Below are positions 6,505 through 12,804 of a stretch of DNA of 12,804 bases, piece after piece. Within the stretch, counting starts at the first letter, position 1. Every line of letters starts with the position of its first letter. This DNA comes from an uncultured Gemmatimonadota bacterium. Its GTDB lineage: Bacteria > Gemmatimonadota > Gemmatimonadetes > Gemmatimonadales > Gemmatimonadaceae. The notes below the pieces were generated by a model. That model was not told the DNA's origin, made no database searches, and worked only from the letters and a program-made list of their open reading frames with translations. Where the stretch lies: the NCBI GenBank assembly GCA_946480295.1, contig CAMLIT010000125.1, positions 1-12,804 on the forward strand, read 5' to 3'. The position numbers and the translations under genes are program-made.

Positions 6505-7626
6505 ATGGCTCTTACGCTGTCCGCGCGCGAGATCTCGCAACTGGACCGCGCGATGCGCGCGCTCCTCACGCCCTTCGACGACGTGTCTTCGGATCAGTGG
6601 CGGCTGCGCGTGAATCGCGAGATTCGCGCATTCGTGGACGCGCAGAAGGCCGTGTTCCTGCTGCCCATGCCAGGCGCGCCGCCCGTGGTGAGCGAGGACA
6701 TCGAGGCCAGGGTCCTGGAGAACTACCTCGAGTACTACCACACGGTGGACGAGGGAATGCAGCGGCAGCAGCACACCGGCGAACCCGTGTGGAGCGTGCT
6801 GACCCTGGTCGATCCGATACGCCACAAGCGGAGCGAGATCTGGAGCGACTGGAAGGCGCCGAACGGGCTGTGGGGCGCCTCGGGCATCAGCCTGCTGGTG
6901 GAGTCGCTCCCGACGTCGTTCGCGTGTTACGATCGCGACGAGGATGCCTCACGTGAGGAGCGGCAGCTCGAGCTGCTGCGCATGGTGCGACCGGCATTCG
7001 AGGCCGGCGTCCGCACGTGCATCCGGAACGGAACGCGCATCGGCCGGCTCATGGCGAGCGTGGACCTCCTGCGCGACGCGGTAGCCTTCGTGGATGGGTC
7101 GGGGCGCCTGCTGCACTGCAACCCGACGCTGCGCGCACTGCTCGAGGCGGAGCCTCGGCGAGCCGCGCTCGAGGCGACGATGATCGACCTCGGGCGCAGC
7201 GTCGCGCGCCTGCGCGGCGGGCGATCGAAGGTCTGGGACCTTCGCGGACCGGGGGCGGTGATGCGACGGCTCGCCGGCAACGCGGGCGAGTATGCCTGCT
7301 CGGCCGTGCTCACGGGGGTCCAGGTGACGGGCGGCCAGGAGATCGTGCTCGTCACGGTGCAACCGCCCGGACTGCAACTGCCGTCCGTCCGCCAGCTGCA
7401 GCAGCGGTTCGGGCTCTCGCCGCGTGAGGCGCAGGTCGCGCATGCGGTAGCGCGCGGACAGACCACCCCGCAGATCGCCGCGGCGCTTGGCGTGAGCGCG
7501 CACACGGCGCGCCATCATCTGGAGCGATTGTTCGCTAGACTCGGCGTGCATTCGCGGCTCGAGCTGACCACGCACCTGCTCTCGACGAACGGCGCGCAGG
7601 ACGGTCGGAGCGCAACCTCGGACTGA
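6505..7626 (+). CDS. LuxR-family transcriptional regulator with PAS-like domain
   Basis: This is a 373-residue cytoplasmic protein. The C-terminus (about 299-357) is a GerE-type DNA-binding helix-turn-helix: LSPREAQVAHAVARG, PQIAAALGVSAHTARHHLERLFARLGVHSRLEL, close to the family consensus around the recognition helix (T334-R336). A middle segment from about 187 to 290 (DAVAFVDGSGRLLHCNPTLRALL) is PAS-like. The N-terminal 170 residues are helical and not assigned. There is no receiver-type phosphorylation domain and no clear acyl-homoserine-lactone pocket, so the signal is unknown. GGAGG four bases before the ATG supports the start. It lies directly upstream of five exported-protein genes on the same strand, with a 191-base gap holding several dyads, so local control of those genes is a reasonable inference. 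Confidence 0.85.
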   Translation: MALTLSAREISQLDRAMRALLTPFDDVSSDQWRLRVNREIRAFVDAQKAVFLLPMPGAPPVVSEDIEARVLENYLEYYHTVDEGMQRQQHTGEPVWSVLTLVDPIRHKRSEIWSDWKAPNGLWGASGISLLVESLPTSFACYDRDEDASREERQLELLRMVRPAFEAGVRTCIRNGTRIGRLMASVDLLRDAVAFVDGSGRLLHCNPTLRALLEAEPRRAALEATMIDLGRSVARLRGGRSKVWDLRGPGAVMRRLAGNAGEYACSAVLTGVQVTGGQEIVLVTVQPPGLQLPSVRQLQQRFGLSPREAQVAHAVARGQTTPQIAAALGVSAHTARHHLERLFARLGVHSRLELTTHLLSTNGAQDGRSATSD

Positions 7627-7714
7627 CCGGCTTCGCCACCCTGGCCGCTCCGGCGTCCTCCGGCCACCCGAAGGGGCGCCTGCCCTCCCAAGCCCCACTC
7701 GTCTCGCGTCGTTA

Positions 7715-7726
7715 GGACGAACGTCC
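7715..7726. promoter_or_regulatory. Short dyad in the upstream region of the secreted-protein genes
   Basis: GGACG-AA-CGTCC is a perfect 5-2-5 dyad about 100 bases upstream of the lipoprotein gene. Its size and place would suit a dimeric activator such as the adjacent LuxR-type protein, but nothing in the sequence proves this. Confidence 0.2.
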
Positions 7727-7738
7727 CATCCCTCCCGC

Positions 7739-7767
7739 TGTGGGCCGCCATACGTTGGCGGCCCACA
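7739..7767. terminator. 12-bp hairpin after the LuxR-type gene (terminator or leader element)
   Basis: TGTGGGCCGCCA (7739-7750) and TGGCGGCCCACA (7756-7767) are perfect arms around the loop TACGT. It lies 113 bases after the regulator stop and 51 bases before the lipoprotein start. It has no T run, so termination is only one reading. Confidence 0.45.
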
Positions 7768-7772
7768 GAGAG

Positions 7773-7792
7773 GCCTGCCAACACCGGCAGGC
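7773..7792. promoter_or_regulatory. Second hairpin, immediately upstream of the lipoprotein ribosome site
   Basis: GCCTGCC (7773-7779) and GGCAGGC (7786-7792) pair perfectly around AACACC. The hairpin ends 11 bases before the GAGGAGG ribosome site, so it could protect the 5' end of the mRNA or control access to that site. Confidence 0.4.
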
Positions 7793-7817
7793 TCCGGAGA
7801 AACGAGGAGGGATGAGC

Positions 7818-8204
7818 ATGAGACGATGGGCTGTTCTCGTTGCGCTCGTCGCCGTGGCGGTGGCGAGCGGCTGCGCAGGCGACAGGTCGACCGGGCCCGC
7901 GCACGCCAAGGTCTGGCGCCTGGTGATGGTCGCCAGCTACCCGTCGCCTAACGTCACCTTCGTGGTGAACGGGCAGAGCGCGGGCACGATCACCTCCCAG
8001 TACAGCGGGGACATGGGGTGCGGCCCCGTCTTCAACGCGCCGCCCTCGGAGGCGCCGCAGTACCTCGCGGCCGTCGACGACACGTACAACGTTCGCGCCG
8101 TCTTCCCCGACGGGAGGTACTACTACTGGGACCCGGTGAGGGTGACCCAGGCGATGGCCGATTCCACCCTGTGCGACGTCTTCAGAGTCCCTTCCTCACT
8201 CTGA
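7818..8204 (+). CDS. Small lipoprotein of unknown function
   Basis: This 128-residue protein has a clear lipoprotein signal: RRW, a hydrophobic stretch of Val and Ala, then the lipobox VASGC with Cys at residue 19. The mature part holds a small beta-rich domain with NVTFVVNGQSAGTITSQY, then GCG (C68) and a final C119, which could form a disulfide in the periplasm. The same pattern occurs in the C-terminus of the gene at 9752. I do not recognise a named family. ATG at 7818 is chosen over 7812 because the strong ribosome site GAGGAGG (7804-7810) lies seven bases before it and only one base before 7812. It is the first of five consecutive exported-protein genes. Confidence 0.8.
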   Translation: MRRWAVLVALVAVAVASGCAGDRSTGPAHAKVWRLVMVASYPSPNVTFVVNGQSAGTITSQYSGDMGCGPVFNAPPSEAPQYLAAVDDTYNVRAVFPDGRYYYWDPVRVTQAMADSTLCDVFRVPSSL

Positions 8205-8259
8205 GCGCCGCCTTCTCTCCCTGGACGCCTCAGCACGTCAGACAACGCACGGAGGACGG

Positions 8260-8889
8260 ATGATGCAGCGCACACACGCGGTCGCGCTGGCGATGTTCCT
8301 GCTCGCCGCGGCTCCGCTCTCGGCGAAAGCGCAGGACGATGCCAAGCAGCAGATCGTGGACATCTTCAGCCACGGATCGACCGCGATCGGCGTGACCGCC
8401 TCCGGCGGGGGCGCCTACGACTACCTGCGGGGGGACCAGAACGGCTCCACGTACGCTACCTCGAGCTCGCAGCGGATGGGCATCGGCATCGAGGCCCGCC
8501 GGATGTTCGGCAGCGAGATGGCGTTCGCGCTCACCGGCGAGTACGTGACCAAGGGCGACAGCGGTGGCCCAAACGAGGGGTATCGCGGGACGTTCGAGAC
8601 CGACCTGTTCCTCGGCGGACAGAACGTCAAGCCGTACTTCGATGGCTCGCTCGGCCTCACCGACGATTTCTTCGACGACTTCACGGCGCTGAACCTCGAC
8701 CTGGGCGTCGGCGGTGGAGTCTTCATCCGTACGGGACAGAACGGCTGCCTCGGGCTCGGCTACAACTACATCCTGGGCGGCTCGTCGATCACGAGCGCGT
8801 ACTCGCAGTACTCCTCGACCACGCCGCCCGAGCTGTACGTGCGGCCGCACGGGCAGTTCCGTGCGCGCTACCTGCTCTTCCTCTTCTGA
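8260..8889 (+). CDS. Small outer-membrane beta-barrel protein
   Basis: This 209-residue protein has a signal peptide (cleaved after about residue 24, APLSAKA-Q). The mature part alternates short polar turns with amphipathic strands rich in Gly, Tyr and Phe (AFALTGEYVTKGD, TFETDLFLGGQNVKPYFDGSLGLTDD, LGLGYNYILGG). It ends in RARYLLFLF, a strand with C-terminal Phe as in barrels handled by the Bam machinery. Size suggests eight to ten strands. GGAGG at 8251-8255 serves either ATG 8260 or ATG 8263; the second has the better spacing, and the difference is one residue. No specific family is recognised. It lies 55 bases after the lipoprotein gene and 17 before the next. Confidence 0.75.
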   Translation: MMQRTHAVALAMFLLAAAPLSAKAQDDAKQQIVDIFSHGSTAIGVTASGGGAYDYLRGDQNGSTYATSSSQRMGIGIEARRMFGSEMAFALTGEYVTKGDSGGPNEGYRGTFETDLFLGGQNVKPYFDGSLGLTDDFFDDFTALNLDLGVGGGVFIRTGQNGCLGLGYNYILGGSSITSAYSQYSSTTPPELYVRPHGQFRARYLLFLF

Positions 8890-8906
8890 GCCCGGAGGTC
8901 GATCCG

Positions 8907-9755
8907 ATGCGGCACAGGTTCTTCATCGCCGGGGCGCTGCTCGCCGGGCTCGCCCTGCCATCTCTCGCACGCGCGCAGTTCGGCGATCCCAAGGAGCGAA
9001 ACACGGATCTCGACTCGATCCATACGATGAAGGATCCGTGCACGCACGGGGATGCCATCCAGGGGGAGCTCGACCGACAGGTCGAGGCGATCCAGGAGGC
9101 CGGATCGCACCGCCGCCGCCGGCACCGCGACCGGTGTGCCGGCGCGGAGACCGCGACTCGGCGCTGGGGCAATGAGCGCGATGCCGCTCGGCAGACGACG
9201 GGCGCGGACGGCGAAACCATGGAGGTGGACCGGCAGAGTGCGGGGGCTGCCGATGCCTCCGCCTCCACGGGAAGTGCGGCGACCTCTCCGACCTCCGTCC
9301 CACCTGCCTTCCGCCCCTCGGCGCCGTCGTCTGCAGCGGCGAATGGCGCCGCCACGAGCGGCGGCCCATGGCACTTCGGACCGATCGCCGTCGGCACGTC
9401 GCCGGTCTACGTGGGTCGTGTCGGCGCCGTCGACATCTGGGTGCGCAGCATCCCTGGTCCGTCCACAGATCGCGGCGCGCAGCTCGAGTTCACGTTGCGC
9501 AATAGCGCCGCGAAGCCCGCCTTTCTCGTCTCGCCAAGGTGGAACGGTCACGGATCACCGATGAGCGGCCACTACATGAACGGCGTCGCGATCGGCCAGA
9601 CGACGGATGCCGGCACGGTACCCGAGGACCAGATCCCGCCGGGCGGCTCGATCCGGCGGACGAGGTGGTCCGAGCACATGACGGCCGTGACCTCGATCGA
9701 GGTGGACATCGACGGCGTCACGTACGGCAGCACCTCGAGCTCGTCGGCACAATGA
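8907..9755 (+). CDS. Secreted protein of unknown function with basic, low-complexity linker
   Basis: This 282-residue protein has a signal peptide (MRHRFFIAGALLAGLALPSLARAQ). A short helical part (to about 70) is followed by a run of Arg and His (SHRRRRHRDR) and a linker rich in Ala, Ser, Thr and Pro (about 105-150). A C-terminal beta-rich domain follows (about 152-282: GPWHFGPIAVG, LEFTLRNSAAKPAFLV, IPPGGSIRR, SIEVDIDGVTYG). Codon third positions stay mostly G or C through the linker, so I do not see a frameshift. GGAGG (8894-8898) lies eight bases before the ATG. The stop overlaps the next start by four bases (ATGA), which suggests translational coupling. No family is recognised. Confidence 0.7.
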   Translation: MRHRFFIAGALLAGLALPSLARAQFGDPKERNTDLDSIHTMKDPCTHGDAIQGELDRQVEAIQEAGSHRRRRHRDRCAGAETATRRWGNERDAARQTTGADGETMEVDRQSAGAADASASTGSAATSPTSVPPAFRPSAPSSAAANGAATSGGPWHFGPIAVGTSPVYVGRVGAVDIWVRSIPGPSTDRGAQLEFTLRNSAAKPAFLVSPRWNGHGSPMSGHYMNGVAIGQTTDAGTVPEDQIPPGGSIRRTRWSEHMTAVTSIEVDIDGVTYGSTSSSSAQ

Positions 9756-10480
9756 GCCGCCCCCTCTCGCCCCGCGGCGGCGCGGCGCTACTGCTCGCGA
9801 TGCTCGCCGTCTGCGCGATCGGTGCACCGCTCCGCGCCCAGAGCTACTACGTCCTGCAGTCGGATGGTTCCGTCACGCCGGTGTACAATCAGGACCCCTC
9901 GAGCGTGTCGCCCAACTGGTGGAGCGTGAAGTGCTACCGCCGCGGCACACAGCGAGGCGTGAAAGCCAACGAATGGGGGTCGCTGGACGGCGACTCCCCC
10001 GCCGATGCCATGCGCCAGTGGCGAAAGGCGCAGCACGACGAGGAGGTCGGCGACCACTACTCCAGCACTCGTTCACGACTCACGTACTTCAACTGCCTCG
10101 GTCCGATCGCCGTCTTCCTGCATCACGCGAGGGGTGCTACGGAGAATCGGCCTCCCGACGTCATCTCGTTCGAGCACCAGCGCCCGGAGCCGTCCCCCTC
10201 GCCGCAGCAGCCCACGGGCAGGCTCGCCTTCTGGACCAATGGCCCGAGATATCTGCCGATCACGGTCACCGTGAACGATCGGGTCGTCGGCATGCTGACT
10301 CGCTACGTGACGAGCGGCCAGCCCGGCTGCGGGGACGCCGGGACGCTGACGGTCGACGTCCCGGCCGGCACGGCGGTGGACATCTCGGCGCGCGGCAGCA
10401 ACGTCACCTGGCGACACATGTCGACGACCGTGAGCGCCGGCGGCTGCAAGCCAGTCAACATCGGGAGCGGCCCCCGGTAG
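9752..10480 (+). CDS. Secreted two-part protein with C-terminal domain shared with the lipoprotein
   Basis: This 242-residue protein has a signal peptide ending APLRAQ (about residue 30). The N-terminal half is polar, with WWSVKCYRRGTQRG and many charged residues. A Pro/Ser/Gln linker (about 145-155) leads to a small beta domain: FWTNGPRYLPITVTVNDRVVG, LTRYVTSGQPGCG (C193) and a closing GGC (C232). This domain resembles the mature part of the lipoprotein at 7818 (N51, G56, T59, C68, C119 against N175, G180, T183, C193, C232). The two Cys are probably disulfide-bonded. The start is the ATG overlapping the previous stop. A longer upstream frame exists but has no signal peptide and runs inside the previous gene. 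Confidence 0.75.
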   Translation: MSRPLSPRGGAALLLAMLAVCAIGAPLRAQSYYVLQSDGSVTPVYNQDPSSVSPNWWSVKCYRRGTQRGVKANEWGSLDGDSPADAMRQWRKAQHDEEVGDHYSSTRSRLTYFNCLGPIAVFLHHARGATENRPPDVISFEHQRPEPSPSPQQPTGRLAFWTNGPRYLPITVTVNDRVVGMLTRYVTSGQPGCGDAGTLTVDVPAGTAVDISARGSNVTWRHMSTTVSAGGCKPVNIGSGPR

Positions 10481-10544
10481 CAGGAGCGTGCGCGCGGCCG
10501 GGAGTCCCTGCGTGCGCTTGCCCTCCACCTCTCGGAGAGAACTC

Positions 10545-11009
10545 ATGAGACATCGACTCGTAATCGGAGCACTGCTCGCCGGACTCGCCCTGCCGTCACT
10601 CGCGCAAGCCCGCACGCGACGCGCGGGCGTGAGCGAGAGCAACCCCGACGTCGCCCTGATCGGGGCCACGCGGGCCAGGTCAGCCGGCACGTGCGCGAAC
10701 GGTGCCCAGTCGGGGCGCTATCTCTGCGTCGGCGACATGTCGGGGGTCGACTTCTACGCGTTCTTCGGGACGGACAAGTGGGTGTACCTGAAGCTGATCA
10801 ACACCACCGGCAACCGGCTCCAGGTGGACTTCACCGTCACGCTCTCGTGCCACAACGGCTCCGTCGCCGACCCCGAGTCGCAGGAGGTCTATCTGAAGTC
10901 GTACGGCAGCGACGGAGGCGGTCTGGCCGGTCTCTGGTTCGCGGGATGCGGCGATGCGGGCGGCGCCAGCAACGTGCACATCAGCAACGTGTCGACCACG
11001 CCGCAGTGA
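10545..11009 (+). CDS. Small secreted protein with four Cys, unknown function
   Basis: This 154-residue protein begins MRHRLVIGALLAGLALPSL, nearly the same signal peptide as the gene at 8907. The mature part has a disordered start (about 23-45) and a beta-rich domain with four Cys (C50, C61, C102, C135), enough for two disulfides. It contains GVDFYAFFGTDKWVYLKLINTTGNRLQVDFTVTL, a pattern of alternating strands as in small periplasmic beta-sandwiches. GGAGA six bases before ATG 10545 supports this start over an upstream in-frame ATG at 10488. It is the last gene of the run and is closed by a hairpin 21 bases after its stop. No family is recognised. Confidence 0.75.
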   Translation: MRHRLVIGALLAGLALPSLAQARTRRAGVSESNPDVALIGATRARSAGTCANGAQSGRYLCVGDMSGVDFYAFFGTDKWVYLKLINTTGNRLQVDFTVTLSCHNGSVADPESQEVYLKSYGSDGGGLAGLWFAGCGDAGGASNVHISNVSTTPQ

Positions 11010-11029
11010 CGGCATGCTGTCCGTGAAGG

Positions 11030-11063
11030 CGAGAACGGCCGCGCGCTGACGCGGCCGTTCTCG
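11030..11063 (+). terminator. Hairpin terminator closing the secreted-protein genes
   Basis: CGAGAACGGCCGCG (11030-11043) and CGCGGCCGTTCTCG (11050-11063) form a perfect 14-bp stem around a 6-base loop. It starts 21 bases after the stop at 11009. A long T run is missing, as is common in GC-rich genomes. Confidence 0.7.
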
Positions 11064-11124
11064 TGCTCGGGCGCGTCGTGCTTGCGGGAGCCTCTTTTCC
11101 GGCGTCCCGAGGATATGTTACGAG

Positions 11125-11156
11125 GCGGCGGCCGGAAAAATCGGACCGGCCGCCGC
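11125..11156. other. GC-rich inverted repeat upstream of the ferric-reductase-like gene
   Basis: GCGGCGGCCGG (11125-11135) and CCGGCCGCCGC (11146-11156) are perfect 11-base arms around an A-rich 10-base centre. It lies 30 bases before the most likely start of the next gene, so it may be a leader hairpin, or a second terminator for the genes to the left. Confidence 0.45.
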
Positions 11157-11185
11157 GTTCGTCGCCTCCCCCCCGCTCCGCTCGC

Positions 11186-11872
11186 ATGCTCTCACGCCGG
11201 ATGCGCCGGCGCCTGATGCGCCACCACCTCGTCCTCGCGGTCGCGAGCGTCGCGGCGCTGCTCCTCACGTACGCGCTGACGCGCTCGCCGAACCCGGTCT
11301 TTCGCTGGAGCATGGCGACGGCGTACGTGGGCCTCGCCCTGCTCGGCGCGACCCTCGCCACCGGGCCGCTCAACGCTCTCCGGCGCCGCCCCAATCCGGT
11401 CTCCACCGACCTGCGGCGCGACATCGGGATCTGGGCCGGCGTGCTCGCGATCGTGCACTTCATCGTGGGGTGGCAGGTGCACATGCCGCATCGGTACCTG
11501 TACTGGCTGCGCGAGGTGAAGGGCGGCGGACTCGCCCCCCGTACGGATCTCTTCGGCTTCGCGAACTACACCGGGCTCGCCGCGGTGCTCGTTGCCGCGC
11601 TCCTGCTCACGCTCTCGAACGATTACTACCTGCGCCGGCTCGGGACACCGAAGTGGAAGCGGCTGCAGCGATGGAACTATGCCCTGTTCGTGCTCGTCGC
11701 GGCGCACGGCATCGCCTTCCAGGTCATCGAGAAGCGAAAGCTGCCGTACGTGGTCGTGCTCGGGCTGCTGCTCGCCGCCACGATCGCGTTGCAGCTCGGC
11801 GGCTACCGGCGGGTGCGAGCGCGCCTTCGGGCGTCGTCGGAGGGTCGGGTGCCGGCCGAAGAGGCGGCCTGA
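11186..11872 (+). CDS. Ferric-reductase-like transmembrane haem protein (MsrQ/YedZ type)
   Basis: This inner-membrane protein of about 228 residues has six predicted helices (near 15-33, 41-65, 79-97, 122-144, 160-180 and 186-208). H91 (AIVHF) and H174 (VAAHG) lie in helices three and five, as expected for haem ligands in the ferric-reductase-like domain. The stretch LSNDYYLRRLGTPKWKRLQRWNY is typical of this family. Relatives pass electrons across the membrane to iron or to methionine sulfoxide reductase MsrP. No msrP gene, flavin domain or NAD domain is present here, so the partner is unknown. The start is unsure: ATGs at 11186, 11201 and 11216 are in frame and none has a good ribosome site. 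A longer frame from 11063 would begin inside the terminator hairpin. Confidence 0.75.
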   Translation: MLSRRMRRRLMRHHLVLAVASVAALLLTYALTRSPNPVFRWSMATAYVGLALLGATLATGPLNALRRRPNPVSTDLRRDIGIWAGVLAIVHFIVGWQVHMPHRYLYWLREVKGGGLAPRTDLFGFANYTGLAAVLVAALLLTLSNDYYLRRLGTPKWKRLQRWNYALFVLVAAHGIAFQVIEKRKLPYVVVLGLLLAATIALQLGGYRRVRARLRASSEGRVPAEEAA

Positions 11873-11875
11873 CTC

Positions 11876-11939
11876 GCGACGAGCGGGATTCAAACCCCGC
11901 GGCCCAAGCGCCTGTCCAACGGGCGAGGCACCCCATCGC
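11876..11939 (-). pseudogene. tRNA-like relic lacking an anticodon arm
   Basis: Read on the minus strand, a 7-base stem (GCGATGG with TCGTCGC, two G-T pairs) encloses a D-arm-like part (GCCT...AGGC around GTTGG) and a T-arm-like part (GCGGG, GTTTGAAT, CCCGC). The T loop has eight bases and lacks the usual C56. Only nine bases lie between the two arms, too few for an anticodon arm, so it cannot be a normal tRNA. It is either a decayed tRNA or a chance resemblance. Confidence 0.3.
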
Positions 11940-11965
11940 ACTCCACACGGTCCCGGAGACATCGC

Positions 11966-12796
11966 ATGTCCGCTCGTTCCCGCGTATCGCCCCTACTCGC
12001 CACGCTCGCGGTGCTCGTCCCCGCGCTGCTCGTCCCCGCCAGCGCCGCCCTCGCCCAGGGCTCGCAGCCCCAGCTGTCCTGCGCCGACCGCGACTCCTGG
12101 TCGAGCGACGACCGGGCGCGCTTCTGCGAGATCCGCGAACGCACCTTCCCCGCCGGCGCGCGGCTCGACGTGGACGCCGAGCCTAACGGCGGGATCCGCG
12201 TGCACGGCGCCGATCGCAGCGACGTGCGGATGATCGCGCGGATCGAGACCTCCGCCGGGAGCGACGCGGACGCGAAGGCGCTCGCGTCGCAGGTGCGGGT
12301 CGAGGTGGGGGACGGCCGGGTGCACGCGGAGGGGCCGTCGCAGCACCGCCGCAGCAACTGGTCCGTCAGCTACGAGCTGTGGGTGCCGCGGCGGTCGAAC
12401 CTCGCGCTCCAGTCGCTCAACGGCGGCGTCGCGATCGACGACGTGGACGGTACGATCCAGGCACGGTCGACGAACGGCGGGATCTCGCTGTACCACGTGA
12501 GCGGCGACGTGCACGGCGAGACGTCGAACGGCGGCGTGCACGCCGCGCTCGACGGCGATCGCTGGCGTGGCGCCGGACTCGACCTGGAGACGACGAACGG
12601 CGGCGTCACGCTCGACATCCCGCGCGGCTACTCGGCGCGCCTGGAGACGGGTACGACGAACGGCGGCTTCCACATCGATTTCCCGATCACGGTGCAGGGG
12701 ACGCTCGGTCGGCACCTGACGACGCAGCTCGGCAGCGGCGGTGCGCCGATCCGGGCGGTCACGACGAACGGCGGGGTCACGATCCGGGAGCGGTAG
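11966..12796 (+). CDS. Secreted DUF4097-type beta-repeat protein
   Basis: This 276-residue protein has a signal peptide ending ASAALAQ (residue 31). The mature part carries seven repeats centred on NGG (N74, N152, N170, N188, N211, N232, N268), such as LNGGVAIDDVDG, TNGGISLYHVSG and TNGGVTLDIP. The spacing of about 18-23 residues between neighbours suits turns of a right-handed beta helix, as in the DUF4097 (putative adhesin) family. Two Cys (CADRD and CEIRE) near the mature N-terminus may form a disulfide. The role is unknown; many relatives sit in the envelope near anti-sigma or stress genes. CGGAGA upstream of the ATG supports the start. The stop lies 8 bases before the window end, so the gene is complete. 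Confidence 0.85.
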   Translation: MSARSRVSPLLATLAVLVPALLVPASAALAQGSQPQLSCADRDSWSSDDRARFCEIRERTFPAGARLDVDAEPNGGIRVHGADRSDVRMIARIETSAGSDADAKALASQVRVEVGDGRVHAEGPSQHRRSNWSVSYELWVPRRSNLALQSLNGGVAIDDVDGTIQARSTNGGISLYHVSGDVHGETSNGGVHAALDGDRWRGAGLDLETTNGGVTLDIPRGYSARLETGTTNGGFHIDFPITVQGTLGRHLTTQLGSGGAPIRAVTTNGGVTIRER

Positions 12797-12804
12797 GGCG
12801 CGCG

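Noticed and set aside
11063..11185. Longer start for the ferric-reductase-like gene at 11063
   Set aside because: It would begin inside the terminator hairpin and add a Pro/Arg/Ser-rich segment unlike the family.

Overview
The window is GC-rich (roughly 70% by eye) and Gram-negative in character. It has outer-membrane barrels ending in aromatic residues, a SusC/Oar-like TonB-dependent receptor with a carboxypeptidase-type regulatory domain, many signal peptides ending in A-x-A-Q, and a lipobox peptidase. Together these suggest an environmental bacterium of the Gemmatimonadota or a similar phylum. That placement is inference; no marker gene settles it.

Left part (1-5478). The C-terminus of queF (queuosine pathway) enters from the left and ends in a run of heptamer repeats. 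A lipoprotein M28 metallopeptidase starts just before its stop codon. A strong bidirectional hairpin separates the peptidase from a convergent, 1050-residue Oar-like TonB-dependent receptor on the minus strand. The receptor's upstream region holds a 10-bp hairpin and a G-quadruplex-type tract, and is followed by tRNA-Phe(GAA) on the plus strand.

Scar (5479-6504). Two broken genes point away from each other. One is the C-terminus of a TetR-type regulator (minus strand); the other is the C-terminus of an amidohydrolase (plus strand), which also carries a frameshift. Both have lost their 5' parts at about the same point, as expected if one deletion removed the shared promoter region of a divergent pair.

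Centre (6505-11063). A LuxR-type regulator with a PAS-like middle domain precedes five co-directional genes, all for exported proteins: a small lipoprotein, a small outer-membrane barrel and three secreted proteins of unknown function. They are tightly spaced or overlapping and end at a clear hairpin. Two share a small Cys-containing domain and two share nearly the same signal peptide. This is the most likely candidate for an undescribed system, probably a cell-surface or envelope function under LuxR control.

Right part (11064-12804). A stand-alone six-helix ferric-reductase-like haem protein is followed by a tRNA-like relic that lacks an anticodon arm. A complete secreted DUF4097-type protein follows, with seven NGG-centred repeat turns.
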